Shown here: piece after piece, positions 7,148 through 14,741 of the stretch | Position numbering within the stretch: the first letter of the stretch is position 1 | Layout: every line of letters starts with the position of its first letter | Assembly (NCBI GenBank): GCA_946549155.1 | Contig: CAMNQN010000033.1 | Span: 1-19,818 of the forward strand | DNA length: 19,818 nucleotides | Direction: 5' to 3' | From: an uncultured Lachnospiraceae bacterium | Lineage (GTDB): Bacteria > Bacillota > Clostridia > Lachnospirales > Lachnospiraceae | Made by a program: the position numbers and the translations under genes | The notes under the pieces: generated by a model | What the model saw: only the letters and a program-made list of their open reading frames with translations | Told to the model about the DNA's origin: nothing | The model's database searches: none

Positions 7148-7672
7148 ATGAACACGAAAAATAACCGGCGGCGGCGCGAGTCCGTTGAACGGATAGAAAA
7201 AGTATTTATCGAATTGCTCCAGACAAAAGAATTGCATGAAATCACGGTTTCAGACATTTGCAAAAGATGTGGATTGAACCGCAGTACCTTTTATGCTAAT
7301 TTCATAGATATATACGAACTTGCGGATAAGATGAGAATTCATTTAGAGAGTGAAGTAAACCGGCTTTATGAAGCAGAAGAAACACAGAAATTTAACAGCA
7401 ATGACTATCTGCGTTTGTTCCGCCATATCAAGGAAAATCAGTTGTTTTACCGCACTTATTTCAAACTCGGCTACGATAACCAATTCAAACTCAAATATTA
7501 TGATATTCATCAAGCCGAACGTCACTTTAATGATCGACACATCGAATACCATATCGAATTTTTCAGAAGCGGCTTTAATGCAATTGTCAAACTGTGGCTG
7601 GCCGGCGGCTGTAAAGAAACGCCGGAAGAAATGGAGGAGATTATCAGAACAGAATACCAGGGACGCAGTTAA
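7148..7672 (+). CDS. TetR-family transcriptional regulator
   Basis: A 174-residue protein with an N-terminal TetR helix-turn-helix: RIEKVFIELLQTKELHEITVSDICKRCGLNRSTFYANFIDIYELADKM, recognition helix about residues 39-50. The ligand-binding half is all-helical and ends KLWLAGGCKETPEEMEEIIRTEY, a tail typical of TetR proteins with a C-terminal domain like that of DhaS-type regulators. An AAAGGCGG sequence precedes the ATG. It is transcribed divergently from the four-gene membrane/ADH operon and probably represses it and itself through the palindrome between them (inference from position). The ligand is unknown. Like its neighbours it is AT-richer than the surrounding genome. Confidence 0.9.
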   Translation: MNTKNNRRRRESVERIEKVFIELLQTKELHEITVSDICKRCGLNRSTFYANFIDIYELADKMRIHLESEVNRLYEAEETQKFNSNDYLRLFRHIKENQLFYRTYFKLGYDNQFKLKYYDIHQAERHFNDRHIEYHIEFFRSGFNAIVKLWLAGGCKETPEEMEEIIRTEYQGRS

Positions 7673-7745
7673 TATAGACCAAGAGGGTACGGGAAACTTC
7701 TCAACAAGCAAATTTCTTTGATAATGTTTATTCCTCCAACCGTCA

Positions 7746-7933
7746 GCGCCGCAGGGAAGCACCGCAGGATGGGCGGGATGGGGTCCTGAATATCCAGGTG
7801 TACACATGTCCGAGACACGTGTCCGAAAAGCGCGGATAAAATCCGTGCATTGCGGACAGGTGTCGGAAGGACAAGGTGAACACCGGATATCAGGACCCCG
7901 TCCCGCCCATCCTGCGGTGCTTCCCTGCGGCGC
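7746..7933. repeat. 188-bp near-continuous palindrome (long hairpin element)
   Basis: The left arm starting GCGCCGCAGGGAAGCACC at 7746 is matched by a right arm ending at 7933. Complementarity runs inward through GGGCGGGA.GGGGTCCTGA, GGTGT.CAC and GACACGTGTCCG/CGGACAGGTGTC. The centre is GCGCGGAT-AAA-ATCCGTGC. Only scattered mismatches and single-base bulges interrupt the stem. The element sits between the convergent tetR and gntR genes, has no reading frame of its own, and lacks a T-run that would make it a simple terminator. It could be a palindromic mobile repeat or a stable structured RNA acting as a bidirectional transcription block. Confidence 0.75.
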
Positions 7934-7954
7934 GTCCCCCTTTTAAAAAACCCC

Positions 7955-8629
7955 CTATTTAATATGAAGGCTCTCTATAATCGAGCACTTCTGATGCTCG
8001 ATATGCACCCGGATCGCTTCCCCCGCCCTCTCCTCCGACCGCTGCTCCAGCGCCCGGCAAATCGCGGCGTGTTCCTCCACCAGATTCTCATGGCTCCCCT
8101 TATCCTTCAGGTTTTCCAACCGGTAGCGATAAATCTGCTCCCGGATATTATTTAAAATCTGAATCAGGCGCCGGTTTTTCGTAGCCCTGCAGATCATCTC
8201 ATGAAATTCCACATCAGCCTGTGCACAGGCCAGCAGATCCTCCCCCTTCAGACAGTTTTCAAACCGTTCCGCCGCCGCCTTCAGCTCCTCTAACTGCTCC
8301 TTTGTCATATTCTGACAGGCTTTCCGCACTGCCAGATCCTCCAGGGCTCCCCTAACTTCCAGCACGTCCTCCAGATCCGACACGGTGATCTCCGCCACAA
8401 TCGCTCCCTTTCTGGGCACCATAATCACCAGCCCGTCCAGCTCCAGCATCCGGATGGCCTCCCGCACCGGAGTCCGGCTGACCCCCAGCTTCTGGGCCAG
8501 GTGGATCTCCATCAGCCGCTCTCCCGGCTGAAGGGTTCCTCTCAGGATAGCCTGCCGCAGGGTTTGAAACACCACGTCCCGAAGAGGCAGATATTCATTT
8601 GTCTGAAGTTGAAGATCATGCTCTGCCAT
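7955..8629 (-). CDS. GntR-family regulator, FadR/FCD subfamily
   Basis: A 224-residue protein from the ATG at 8629. The N-terminal winged HTH has the family signature RQAILRGTLQPGERLMEIHLAQKLGVSRTPVREAIRMLELDGLV....KG. The C-terminal FCD helical domain carries the metal/effector ligands: Asp and His in ADVEFHEMI, and later His in NLVEEHAAI and AIRVHIEHQ. FCD regulators usually sense small carboxylic acids. The start at 8629 is chosen because GGAGG lies eight bases upstream; the ATG at 8644 has none. Its start lies inside the 3' end of ispE (14-bp overlap), so the two are co-transcribed. The effector is not predictable from sequence. Confidence 0.92.
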   Translation of the reverse strand: MAEHDLQLQTNEYLPLRDVVFQTLRQAILRGTLQPGERLMEIHLAQKLGVSRTPVREAIRMLELDGLVIMVPRKGAIVAEITVSDLEDVLEVRGALEDLAVRKACQNMTKEQLEELKAAAERFENCLKGEDLLACAQADVEFHEMICRATKNRRLIQILNNIREQIYRYRLENLKDKGSHENLVEEHAAICRALEQRSEERAGEAIRVHIEHQKCSIIESLHIK

Positions 8630-9506
8630 AACCGCTTCCTCCATTGTAAAAAAACTCTGTCAGGTAAACCTGTTTCGCAATACTGCCCTTTTTCAGTTTC
8701 TCATACGCCTTCCGGGCCTTTCCCTTATCCTCAAACAGGCCAAACACCGTAGGGCCGCTGCCACTCATCATGGCATTGACAGCCCCGGAACGCTTCATCT
8801 CATCCTTGATTTCCTGAATCACCGGAAAGGCAGGGATTGTCACTGTCTCCAGCACATTGCCCATCTTTTCCGCCATTCCATAAAGGTCCCCCGCCTCCAG
8901 TGCAGCGATCTGTCCATCGATATCCGGATGCTCTTTCAGCTCATTCACCCGCAGATTTCCATATACAAACTTCGTGGACACATGAATCTTGGGCTTCGCA
9001 ATCAGGACATGGCAGGGAACCGGCGCAGGCAGTACCGTCAGTTTCTCCCCAATGCCCTCCGCCAGAGCTGTTCCCCTCAGAATACAGTAGGGTACATCCG
9101 CTCCCAGCTTCACGCCCCGCTCCATCAAATCCTGCTGCGTCAGTCCCAGCTCAAAGAGCCGGTTCACTCCCACCAGCACAGCCGCTGCGTCGGAGCTGCC
9201 TCCGGCTAATCCGGCCGCCACCGGGATCCGCTTGTCCAGATTAATAAAAATTCCTTTTTTTATCCCGAACTCTTCCATCAGCAGATCCGCTGCCCGGTAG
9301 ACCAGATTATCCTCATTTACCGGCAGAAAGCTTAAATTGGTCTTTACCCGGATCCCAGTCGCTTCCGTCACGGTTAACTGCACTCTGTCATACAGACGCA
9401 CCGTCTGCATAATCATCCTCAGATCGTGATATCCGTCCTCCCGCTTTTTCAGCACATCCAATCCCAGATTAATCTTGGCCATGGCCTTTAACTTCAATTC
9501 CCTCAT
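8616..9506 (-). CDS. ispE: 4-diphosphocytidyl-2-C-methyl-D-erythritol kinase
   Basis: A 296-residue GHMP kinase of the non-mevalonate (MEP) isoprenoid pathway. It phosphorylates the 2-hydroxyl of CDP-methylerythritol using ATP in the cytoplasm. Visible motifs are AKINLGLDV with Lys11, GYHDLRMIMQTV (25-36), the ATP loop PVAAGLAGGSSDAAA (95-109), catalytic GADVP with Asp137, and the C-terminal MSGSGPTVFGLF motif. Length is typical. The frame extends to 9569, but a candidate promoter overlaps those extra codons and family members usually begin just before the K-A-K-INLGL segment, so 9506 is chosen. It is followed by an overlapping GntR regulator gene. Confidence 0.94.
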   Translation of the reverse strand: MRELKLKAMAKINLGLDVLKKREDGYHDLRMIMQTVRLYDRVQLTVTEATGIRVKTNLSFLPVNEDNLVYRAADLLMEEFGIKKGIFINLDKRIPVAAGLAGGSSDAAAVLVGVNRLFELGLTQQDLMERGVKLGADVPYCILRGTALAEGIGEKLTVLPAPVPCHVLIAKPKIHVSTKFVYGNLRVNELKEHPDIDGQIAALEAGDLYGMAEKMGNVLETVTIPAFPVIQEIKDEMKRSGAVNAMMSGSGPTVFGLFEDKGKARKAYEKLKKGSIAKQVYLTEFFYNGGSGYGRA

Positions 9507-9564
9507 AATTTCCCCCACCAATGCCTTACACAAATACGCCGGTATCGTCCTATTCCGGCAAATA

Positions 9565-9594
9565 AACATATTTTTCTATGTCTATTGTATACAA
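9565..9594 (-). promoter_or_regulatory. Candidate ispE-gntR promoter with TTGTATACAA palindrome
   Basis: On the minus strand TTGTAT (9589-9594 complement) and TATGTT (9565-9570 complement) are 18 bp apart, a plausible SigA promoter ending about 60 bp before the ispE start. The -35 lies in the perfect 10-bp palindrome TTGTATACAA (9585-9594). GT..AC palindromes of this type are known operators for FCD GntR proteins, so this may be the autoregulatory site of the gntR product encoded in the same operon (inference). Confidence 0.45.
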
Positions 9595-9650
9595 AAAGCA
9601 TGGGAAAAGCAAGTGCCCGCGCTATGTTCTTCGTGTTTTGTTAAGTATCA

Positions 9651-9680
9651 GGACGCAGGATGAGCCGAGGCCGCAGAGCC
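9651..9680. repeat. Half copy of the GGACGCAGGATG dispersed repeat
   Basis: Thirty bases starting GGACGCAGGATGAG match the outer arm of the palindromic element at 13668-13784 at 26 of 30 positions. The flanking TTAAGTATCA also matches TTAATTATCA beside that element. The opposite arm is missing here. The copy ends at the last base of the lysR stop codon, so it forms the immediate 3' flank of that gene. Confidence 0.6.
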
Positions 9681-10564
9681 TAAAACTCCCGGCTGATACA
9701 GTAATCCATCACAGATTTTAACTGGGGGGAAACCCATTTGTCCCGATGGTACAGAAGCTGTTTCCACACATGAATCTGAAAGCCTTCCGGCTCCAGATAG
9801 ACCAGCTTTCCCTCCGCCTTCTTCTTCGCGGTGACGAAATCCGGCAGAAAGGATACGCCTACCTTCTGTTCCACCAGCGAGCAGATCAGGCCGGTGCTGC
9901 CCAGCTCCAATACCGGCCGGATCTCCAGGGACAGCTCCGCCAGCCGCTGGTCCATCAGCCGGCGGTAGCTCATCCCTTTTTCCGTCAGAATAAACGGCTG
10001 CGATACCAGCTCCGGAAGCGAGACATGTTCCTGCCTGGCCAGCGCATTTTCCGGGCTGGCCACAAAATGCACGTCTATCTTTTCCTCCTTCACAATCACA
10101 TACTCCGCATTGTAAATATGATTATCCAGCGTCAATATGGCGTCTGCTTCATTGTGATTGATCAGGCGGAACATTTCTTCCGTCCCCGCCGCTATAATTT
10201 TCAGCGTGATGCCCGGATAGCACCTCCTGAAATCCGCAAATTTCTCTTTTAAAAGAGAAGCACACAGAGAGTCCGGCAGTGCCAGGCGGACATGGCCGCC
10301 CACTGACTCCTCCGCTTTAATACGCCGTTCCAGATCTCTGGTACACTGGCTGATCTGATGAGCGTACTCCAACACCTCCCGGCCCTTCTCCGTCAGCGCC
10401 ACCGTGTGATTGATACGCTCAAAAAGCTGGACATTCAGCTCCAGCTCCAGCTGCTTGATCTGGAAAGAAACGGTGGACTGGGAATAGCCCAGCTTTTCCG
10501 CCGCCTTGGTAAAACTGTTCAGCTCAGCCACCTGCAAAAAGGTCGTAAGGTTTTTGATATCCAT
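9680..10564 (-). CDS. LysR-family transcriptional regulator
   Basis: A 294-residue LysR protein. The N-terminal HTH reads MDIKNLTTFLQVAELNSFTKAAEKLGYSQSTVSFQIKQLELELNVQLFERI, followed by a linker helix and a periplasmic-binding-like effector domain from about residue 90 (GGHVRLALPDSLCASLLKEKF to the C terminus, with VGVSFLPDF near 235). GGAGG seven bases upstream supports the ATG at 10564. It is divergent from the sodium:alanine symporter gene with a 109-bp gap, the usual arrangement for a LysR activator and its target. It probably controls symporter expression (inference). The effector is unknown, an amino acid being the natural guess. Confidence 0.92.
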   Translation of the reverse strand: MDIKNLTTFLQVAELNSFTKAAEKLGYSQSTVSFQIKQLELELNVQLFERINHTVALTEKGREVLEYAHQISQCTRDLERRIKAEESVGGHVRLALPDSLCASLLKEKFADFRRCYPGITLKIIAAGTEEMFRLINHNEADAILTLDNHIYNAEYVIVKEEKIDVHFVASPENALARQEHVSLPELVSQPFILTEKGMSYRRLMDQRLAELSLEIRPVLELGSTGLICSLVEQKVGVSFLPDFVTAKKKAEGKLVYLEPEGFQIHVWKQLLYHRDKWVSPQLKSVMDYCISREF

Positions 10565-10673
10565 CCGGTTCCTCCATCTATTTTTTCAATTCCTCTTATT
10601 ATAATTATCGATTTTACAAATGCTGCTTTCTACTATAAACTAAAAGAAAAAAGAATGCAATGAGGAGATTATC
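10565..10673. promoter_or_regulatory. Divergent lysR/symporter control region
   Basis: This 109-bp AT-rich gap separates the two starts. On the plus strand TATAAA (10634-10639) with an upstream TTTACA at 15 bp, or TTTTAC at 16 bp, is a weak promoter candidate for the symporter. GAGGAG lies a few bases before its ATG. The AT-rich palindromic ATAATTAT (10601-10608) is a possible LysR contact site, though it is short and common in AT-rich DNA. Confidence 0.4.
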
Positions 10674-12101
10674 ATGAACCTGTTTATGAAGCTGTTTACG
10701 GCTGTCTATCAACTGCTCTGGGGAGATTTAATTACAATTCCGCTGCCGGGAGGAAGCTCTGTGGGACTTTCCCTTCTGGTTCTGATTCTGATTCCCGCCG
10801 GAATCTATTTTACCATCCGAACCCGTTTTCTTCCTGTAAGGCTGTTTCCGGAAATGCTGAAGATTTTCACCAAAAAAGGGGAAAAGAACCAAAAGCACGG
10901 GATTTCCGGATTTCAGGCGCTGATTATCTCCACCGCCACCCGGGTGGGCATGGGCAATCTGGTGGGTGTGGTGGCCGCCATCTCCGCAGGCGGCGCAGGC
11001 GCGGTTTTCTGGATGTGGGTGACGGCGCTTTTGGGTTCCTCCACCGCCTTCGCGGAGGCCACCCTGGCCCAGATTTATAAGGAAAAGGATCCTCTTTACG
11101 GCGGATACCGGGGCGGCCCGGCCTACTATATCCATCATTATTTTACACGGAAACGAAACCGCGGGGCAAAGCAGGCTTCCCCGCAGGGCCGGCGCAGCGT
11201 CATTGCCGTGCTTTTTGCCCTGTCCGGTTTGATCTGCTGGTGCGGCATCAGCCAGGTAATCAGCAATTCCGTTTCCTCCTCCTTTTCCAACGCCTTCCAT
11301 ATTCCGCCTCTCTACACTACGATTCTGCTGGTAGCTCTGGCCGCAGTGATCGTGCTGCGGAAAAACGCTACCGTGCGGGTGCTGGATATTATGGTGCCGG
11401 TGATGGCAGGATGCTATTTTTTCATTACAATTTTTATCATCCTTAAAAATGCAGGACAGCTTCCCACTGTGTTCCGGCAGATTTTCTCAGAGGCTTTCGG
11501 CCTGCGCCAGGTGGCGGCAGGCGGTTTTGGCGCCGTTTTGATGAACGGAGTAAAGCGGGGGCTTTTCTCCAACGAGGCCGGCTCCGGCTCCGCCCCCTGC
11601 GCCGCGGCTGCCGCCGACATCGACCATCCGGCCAAAGAGGGACTGCTTCAGGCGCTGGGAGTATTTCTGGACACCATTGTCATCTGTACCTGCTCCGCCA
11701 TGATTATGCTGCTGGCTCCCTCCGGGCTGACCCAGGGGCTGGAAGGGATGAATCTGCTCCAAACTGCCATGCAGTATCATCTGGGCAAATTCGGGGTTAT
11801 TTTTATTGCCGCGACTTTATGGCTGTTTAGCTTTTCCACCTTCATCGGAATCCTGTTTTACGCCCGCTCCAACGTGGCCTACCTCTTCGGCGATAACTGG
11901 TGGTCCCAAACCCTGTACAAAATCGTGGCCCTGGTAATGCTCTTTATCGGCGGTCTGGCCGCCTACACCTTCGTCTGGGATCTGGGAGATGTCGGTATCG
12001 GCCTGATGACCATTTTCAACATGCTGGCGCTTCTGCCCATGTCGGGGGAGGCGCTGCGGGCCCTTAAAGATTACGAAGGGCAGCGGCATAAAAACAGTTA
12101 A
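10674..12101 (+). CDS. Sodium:alanine/glycine symporter (AGCS family)
   Basis: A 475-residue polytopic membrane transporter with about ten or eleven hydrophobic segments. AGCS signatures are present: GMGNLVGVVAAISAGGAGAVFWMWVTALLGSSTAFAEATLAQ (92-133), GGYRGGPAYYI, and the strongly conserved GLFSNEAGSGSAPCAAAAAD near residue 305. A late GEALRALKDY tail is typical. These proteins import alanine or glycine with Na+ across the cytoplasmic membrane. GAGGAG before ATG 10674 supports the start. Length matches the family (about 450-480). The substrate (alanine, glycine or another small amino acid) cannot be decided from motifs. Its stop codon directly abuts the stop of the convergent zinc-ribbon gene. 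Confidence 0.93.
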   Translation: MNLFMKLFTAVYQLLWGDLITIPLPGGSSVGLSLLVLILIPAGIYFTIRTRFLPVRLFPEMLKIFTKKGEKNQKHGISGFQALIISTATRVGMGNLVGVVAAISAGGAGAVFWMWVTALLGSSTAFAEATLAQIYKEKDPLYGGYRGGPAYYIHHYFTRKRNRGAKQASPQGRRSVIAVLFALSGLICWCGISQVISNSVSSSFSNAFHIPPLYTTILLVALAAVIVLRKNATVRVLDIMVPVMAGCYFFITIFIILKNAGQLPTVFRQIFSEAFGLRQVAAGGFGAVLMNGVKRGLFSNEAGSGSAPCAAAAADIDHPAKEGLLQALGVFLDTIVICTCSAMIMLLAPSGLTQGLEGMNLLQTAMQYHLGKFGVIFIAATLWLFSFSTFIGILFYARSNVAYLFGDNWWSQTLYKIVALVMLFIGGLAAYTFVWDLGDVGIGLMTIFNMLALLPMSGEALRALKDYEGQRHKNS

Positions 12102-13403
12102 TTATCTGCCGTTTTCAATCGGATACTGAAACAGGCTGGGATGGCCCCCTTCATTATAACGCCAGCAAAAGACATAATTTCCGGCTACTCCCAGCACCGT
12201 TCCGTCCGTGGCTACGTCAGCAACTTTTCTGTATTCGCTGCCCTTCCACACATAAACGGAACTGTTCGCATAATAATACCGATTCCCGTTTTCGTCATAA
12301 AAAATGCTTACAGCTTTGGCCCCCTCCGGCAGCTCCATTTCCCCCCAGCTTCCATCCTCCGGATTGATCTGGATGTACTGTGCCCTTCCATCCTCATAGA
12401 AGGAAACCACGATATTTCCGGAAACCTCCCCCACAATATAAGGAGTGGCATACTCTCCGTCAATCAGGAAAAACTCCCGGTTCCCCGTCTCATCAAGGCA
12501 GCAGATGTAAGCCCCATCCCAGGCCGTATCTGAAGTCATCTTGTATTTGATATAATACAGTCTGTCACCGTCAATATAAAAACTCTGACTGCAGTTTTCA
12601 CCCACCAGCCCGGACGTTCCATCCGCCCCCAGCACAGCAAGCTCCACGGGGCTTACATCCGATGCGGCCCCGCTGATTACGATGCCTCCGTTCCAGAATT
12701 GAGCGGTTCCGATACCCGAGGCAACCGTCTCCGCTTCCTCTTCCCCGAAATGATAGCGGATCAAATCCTTTCCTCCCGTATAATCCGACTGACCGGAGGG
12801 CTGAAGAAAATAGGCGGCTCTATCATCCGCGCCAATCAGAAGGCTGCCGTCTCCCGCTGCGTAAAGAACCTCACAATCCTCCAGTTCCATATCATAGACA
12901 TACAAAAAATCGCCCACGCCCTCTTTCATGAAGTAAACCTTTTTCCCCACAGCAAAGATACCATTTGCCACAGAATCGATACCTAAAATCCGTTCAAACT
13001 GATTGCTGCCATCTATACGGTAAATACCATCATCCCCCGTCACATAGGTATATCCGTCCCAATATACCATATGCTGTCCGTAGGCATAAGGCCCTGCGCC
13101 GGAGCCTGCCGCAGCTCCTGTTTCCTTTTGCTCTCCTGACGATTTCTTTGCCCCGCAGTTCACGCAGAAATGAAATTCGCCGTCATTCTCCTTTCCGCAT
13201 TCCGGACAGATCCACACCGCATTGCCCGCCGGTCTGGGGGATCCGCAATTACCGCAGAAATTATTCTCCGCAGCGTTCACCGAATTGCAGTTGGTGCATG
13301 TCCAGTCCTCCTCCGCTCCCCAGGCACTCATACAAACGATACAGGTAAAAATCACAGCAAACAACAATATATTTTTTATTCTTCTCTTATTCGCAGCCTT
13401 CAT
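12102..13403 (-). CDS. Secreted or membrane-anchored protein with two zinc ribbons and a beta-propeller-like domain
   Basis: A 433-residue protein from the ATG at 13403. Residues 1-30 look like a signal peptide (KAANKRRIKN, hydrophobic ILLFAVIFTCIVCMSAWGA). Two zinc ribbons follow: Cys36, 39, 50, 53 (CTNC...FCGNCG) and Cys66, 69, 80, 83 (CPEC...FCVNCG). After a Gly/Ser/Ala linker, residues 110-433 contain repeated short strands with Tyr/Gly/Asp turns (YWDGYTYVTGDDGIYRI, GKKVYFM, GDRLYYIKYK), as in DUF5050-type beta-propellers. No enzymatic motif is seen. AAGGAGG before 13403 supports this start. A second in-frame ATG at 13511 also has a good AAGGAGG site and would add 36 residues. If the signal is used, the zinc ribbons lie outside the membrane, which is unusual. 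Function unknown. Confidence 0.82.
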   Translation of the reverse strand: MKAANKRRIKNILLFAVIFTCIVCMSAWGAEEDWTCTNCNSVNAAENNFCGNCGSPRPAGNAVWICPECGKENDGEFHFCVNCGAKKSSGEQKETGAAAGSGAGPYAYGQHMVYWDGYTYVTGDDGIYRIDGSNQFERILGIDSVANGIFAVGKKVYFMKEGVGDFLYVYDMELEDCEVLYAAGDGSLLIGADDRAAYFLQPSGQSDYTGGKDLIRYHFGEEEAETVASGIGTAQFWNGGIVISGAASDVSPVELAVLGADGTSGLVGENCSQSFYIDGDRLYYIKYKMTSDTAWDGAYICCLDETGNREFFLIDGEYATPYIVGEVSGNIVVSFYEDGRAQYIQINPEDGSWGEMELPEGAKAVSIFYDENGNRYYYANSSVYVWKGSEYRKVADVATDGTVLGVAGNYVFCWRYNEGGHPSLFQYPIENGR

Positions 13404-13667
13404 GTTTTCCTCCTTCCATTCACCAGGAACAGCCCGCAGCCTGGCCCAGTAAATCCTGGCGCTTCCTCCTGCTCCCTGTCTGTTAAACTCATCCTTTCCC
13501 ATACCGCTCATCCTTCTCCTCCTTATGTGTGTTCCCTCACTGCCCTCTCCATCTTCCCCCCTGCATTCGTTCAGCGTATACGCTTTCATCAGCGTCTTTC
13601 CTGAATACATTTTAACATCATATTCCCCACAGTTCTACTGCTATAAGATATTTTTCGTTAATTATCA
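13404..13667. other. Leader region upstream of the zinc-ribbon protein gene
   Basis: The frame of the downstream gene stays open to 13610 but shows little protein-like character. An in-frame ATG at 13511 carries AAGGAGG six bases upstream, so either an N-terminally extended isoform or a leader peptide is possible. A TATGAT hexamer on the minus strand (13617-13622 complement) is a weak -10 candidate without a good -35. No other gene is supported here. Confidence 0.4.
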
Positions 13668-13784
13668 GGACGCAGAAAAAGGCGGACACGCAGGGCCACA
13701 TACATCTGAAAAACATTTCCTTAGAGTATCCAGAGATGTTTTTCAGATGTATGTGGCCCTGCGGCTCCGCCTCATCCTGCGTCC
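13668..13784. repeat. 117-bp palindromic element, full copy of the GGACGCAGGATG repeat
   Basis: Two 49-bp arms (13668-13716 and 13736-13784) are complementary at 44 of 49 positions around a 19-base loop. The innermost 29 bp, beginning with the CGCAGGGCCACA segment, pair perfectly. The outer arms read GGACGCAG on both strands. It lies nine bases beyond the stop codon of the transketolase C-terminal gene, so in mRNA it would form a very stable hairpin at the 3' end of that operon, although no T-run follows. Partial copies occur at 160-171 and 9651-9680. Confidence 0.8.
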
Positions 13785-13793
13785 GGCTGACCA

Positions 13794-14741
13794 TCAACCC
13801 ATTTCCTGCTTCCTCTTTATGAGTGCCTTGGCCTTCTCGCAGATTCCCTCCACATCCAGCTTCAGAAGTGTAAATACTTCCGCGTCCGCACCGTTTGGCA
13901 CATCCTGGTCGGGGATACCGGCAATCGTCATGGGAACCGGCTTGTCAGCCACCAGCACTTCGGCTACCGCTCCTCCCAGACCGCCATAAATACTGTGCTC
14001 CTCCACCGTCAGGATACATCCGCACTCCCGGGCCAGCTTCAGCACTGCCGCCTCATCCAGCGGTTTGATGGTGTGCATATCCAGCACGGTGGCGTGGATG
14101 CCCTGCTCCTCTAGCAGCTTCGCCGCATCCAGCGCCCGGTAAACCATCTGTCCGCAGGCGATGATCCCCACGTCCCTGCCATCGCCCCACACCTGGGCCC
14201 TGCCGATCTCCACCTTCACATCTTCAGGATAAAGCACCGGAACCGCGCCTCTGCCCACACGGATATAAGCCGGCGTTTTGTCCTCCAGAAATGCGTCCAC
14301 CAGTCCCTTCATCTGATTGGCGTCGGAGGGAATCTCCACAATCAGATCCGGGATCGCCCGCATCAGGGCAATATCCTGAAGGGAGTGATGGGTGGCCCCC
14401 AGCGCACCGTAGCTGATGCCGCCGCTGATGCCGATGATCTTCACATTATTATGGGAGTAGGCCACATCCACCTTTACCTGCTCCGCGGAACGCATACTGT
14501 AAAAGCTGGCTGGTCCGATGGCGAACACCTTCTTGCCCATGGCCACCATTCCCGCGGATACCGTCACGGAATTTTGCTCCGCAATCCCCATCTCCACAAA
14601 CTGCTCCGGCAGCTCGTCGGGATAGCTTCCCAAAGACGCGGAACCTCTGGAGTCTGTACATACCACCACGATATCTTTATCCTTTTTTGCTTCCTGCAAA
14701 ATCTTCTCAGAAAATGCTCCCCTGCATGTTGCCTTTTCCAT
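13794..14741 (-). CDS. Transketolase, C-terminal subunit (split transketolase)
   Basis: A 315-residue protein with the pyrimidine-binding and C-terminal domains of transketolase. The catalytic glutamate lies in MGIAEQNSVTVSAG (Glu55). A substrate/phosphate region GALGATHHSLQDIALMRAIP has His118 and His119. IVEIPSDANQ and TPAYIRVGRG follow, then the C-terminal Rossmann-like domain (GRDVGIIACGQMVYRALDAAKLLEEQGI). It needs the N-terminal subunit encoded just upstream for a full active site. Its ATG overlaps the upstream TAA by one base (TAATG, 14739-14743), implying coupled translation and equal stoichiometry. The whole transketolase moves two-carbon ketol units between sugar phosphates; the preferred donor is uncertain here. 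Confidence 0.93.
   Translation of the reverse strand: MEKATCRGAFSEKILQEAKKDKDIVVVCTDSRGSASLGSYPDELPEQFVEMGIAEQNSVTVSAGMVAMGKKVFAIGPASFYSMRSAEQVKVDVAYSHNNVKIIGISGGISYGALGATHHSLQDIALMRAIPDLIVEIPSDANQMKGLVDAFLEDKTPAYIRVGRGAVPVLYPEDVKVEIGRAQVWGDGRDVGIIACGQMVYRALDAAKLLEEQGIHATVLDMHTIKPLDEAAVLKLARECGCILTVEEHSIYGGLGGAVAEVLVADKPVPMTIAGIPDQDVPNGADAEVFTLLKLDVEGICEKAKALIKRKQEMG

Noticed and set aside
13404..13610. N-terminal extension of the zinc-ribbon protein to 13610
   Set aside because: No ribosome binding site at that ATG and the extension reads as non-protein-like; the start at 13403 gives a clean signal peptide. The 13511 start is kept only as an alternative.
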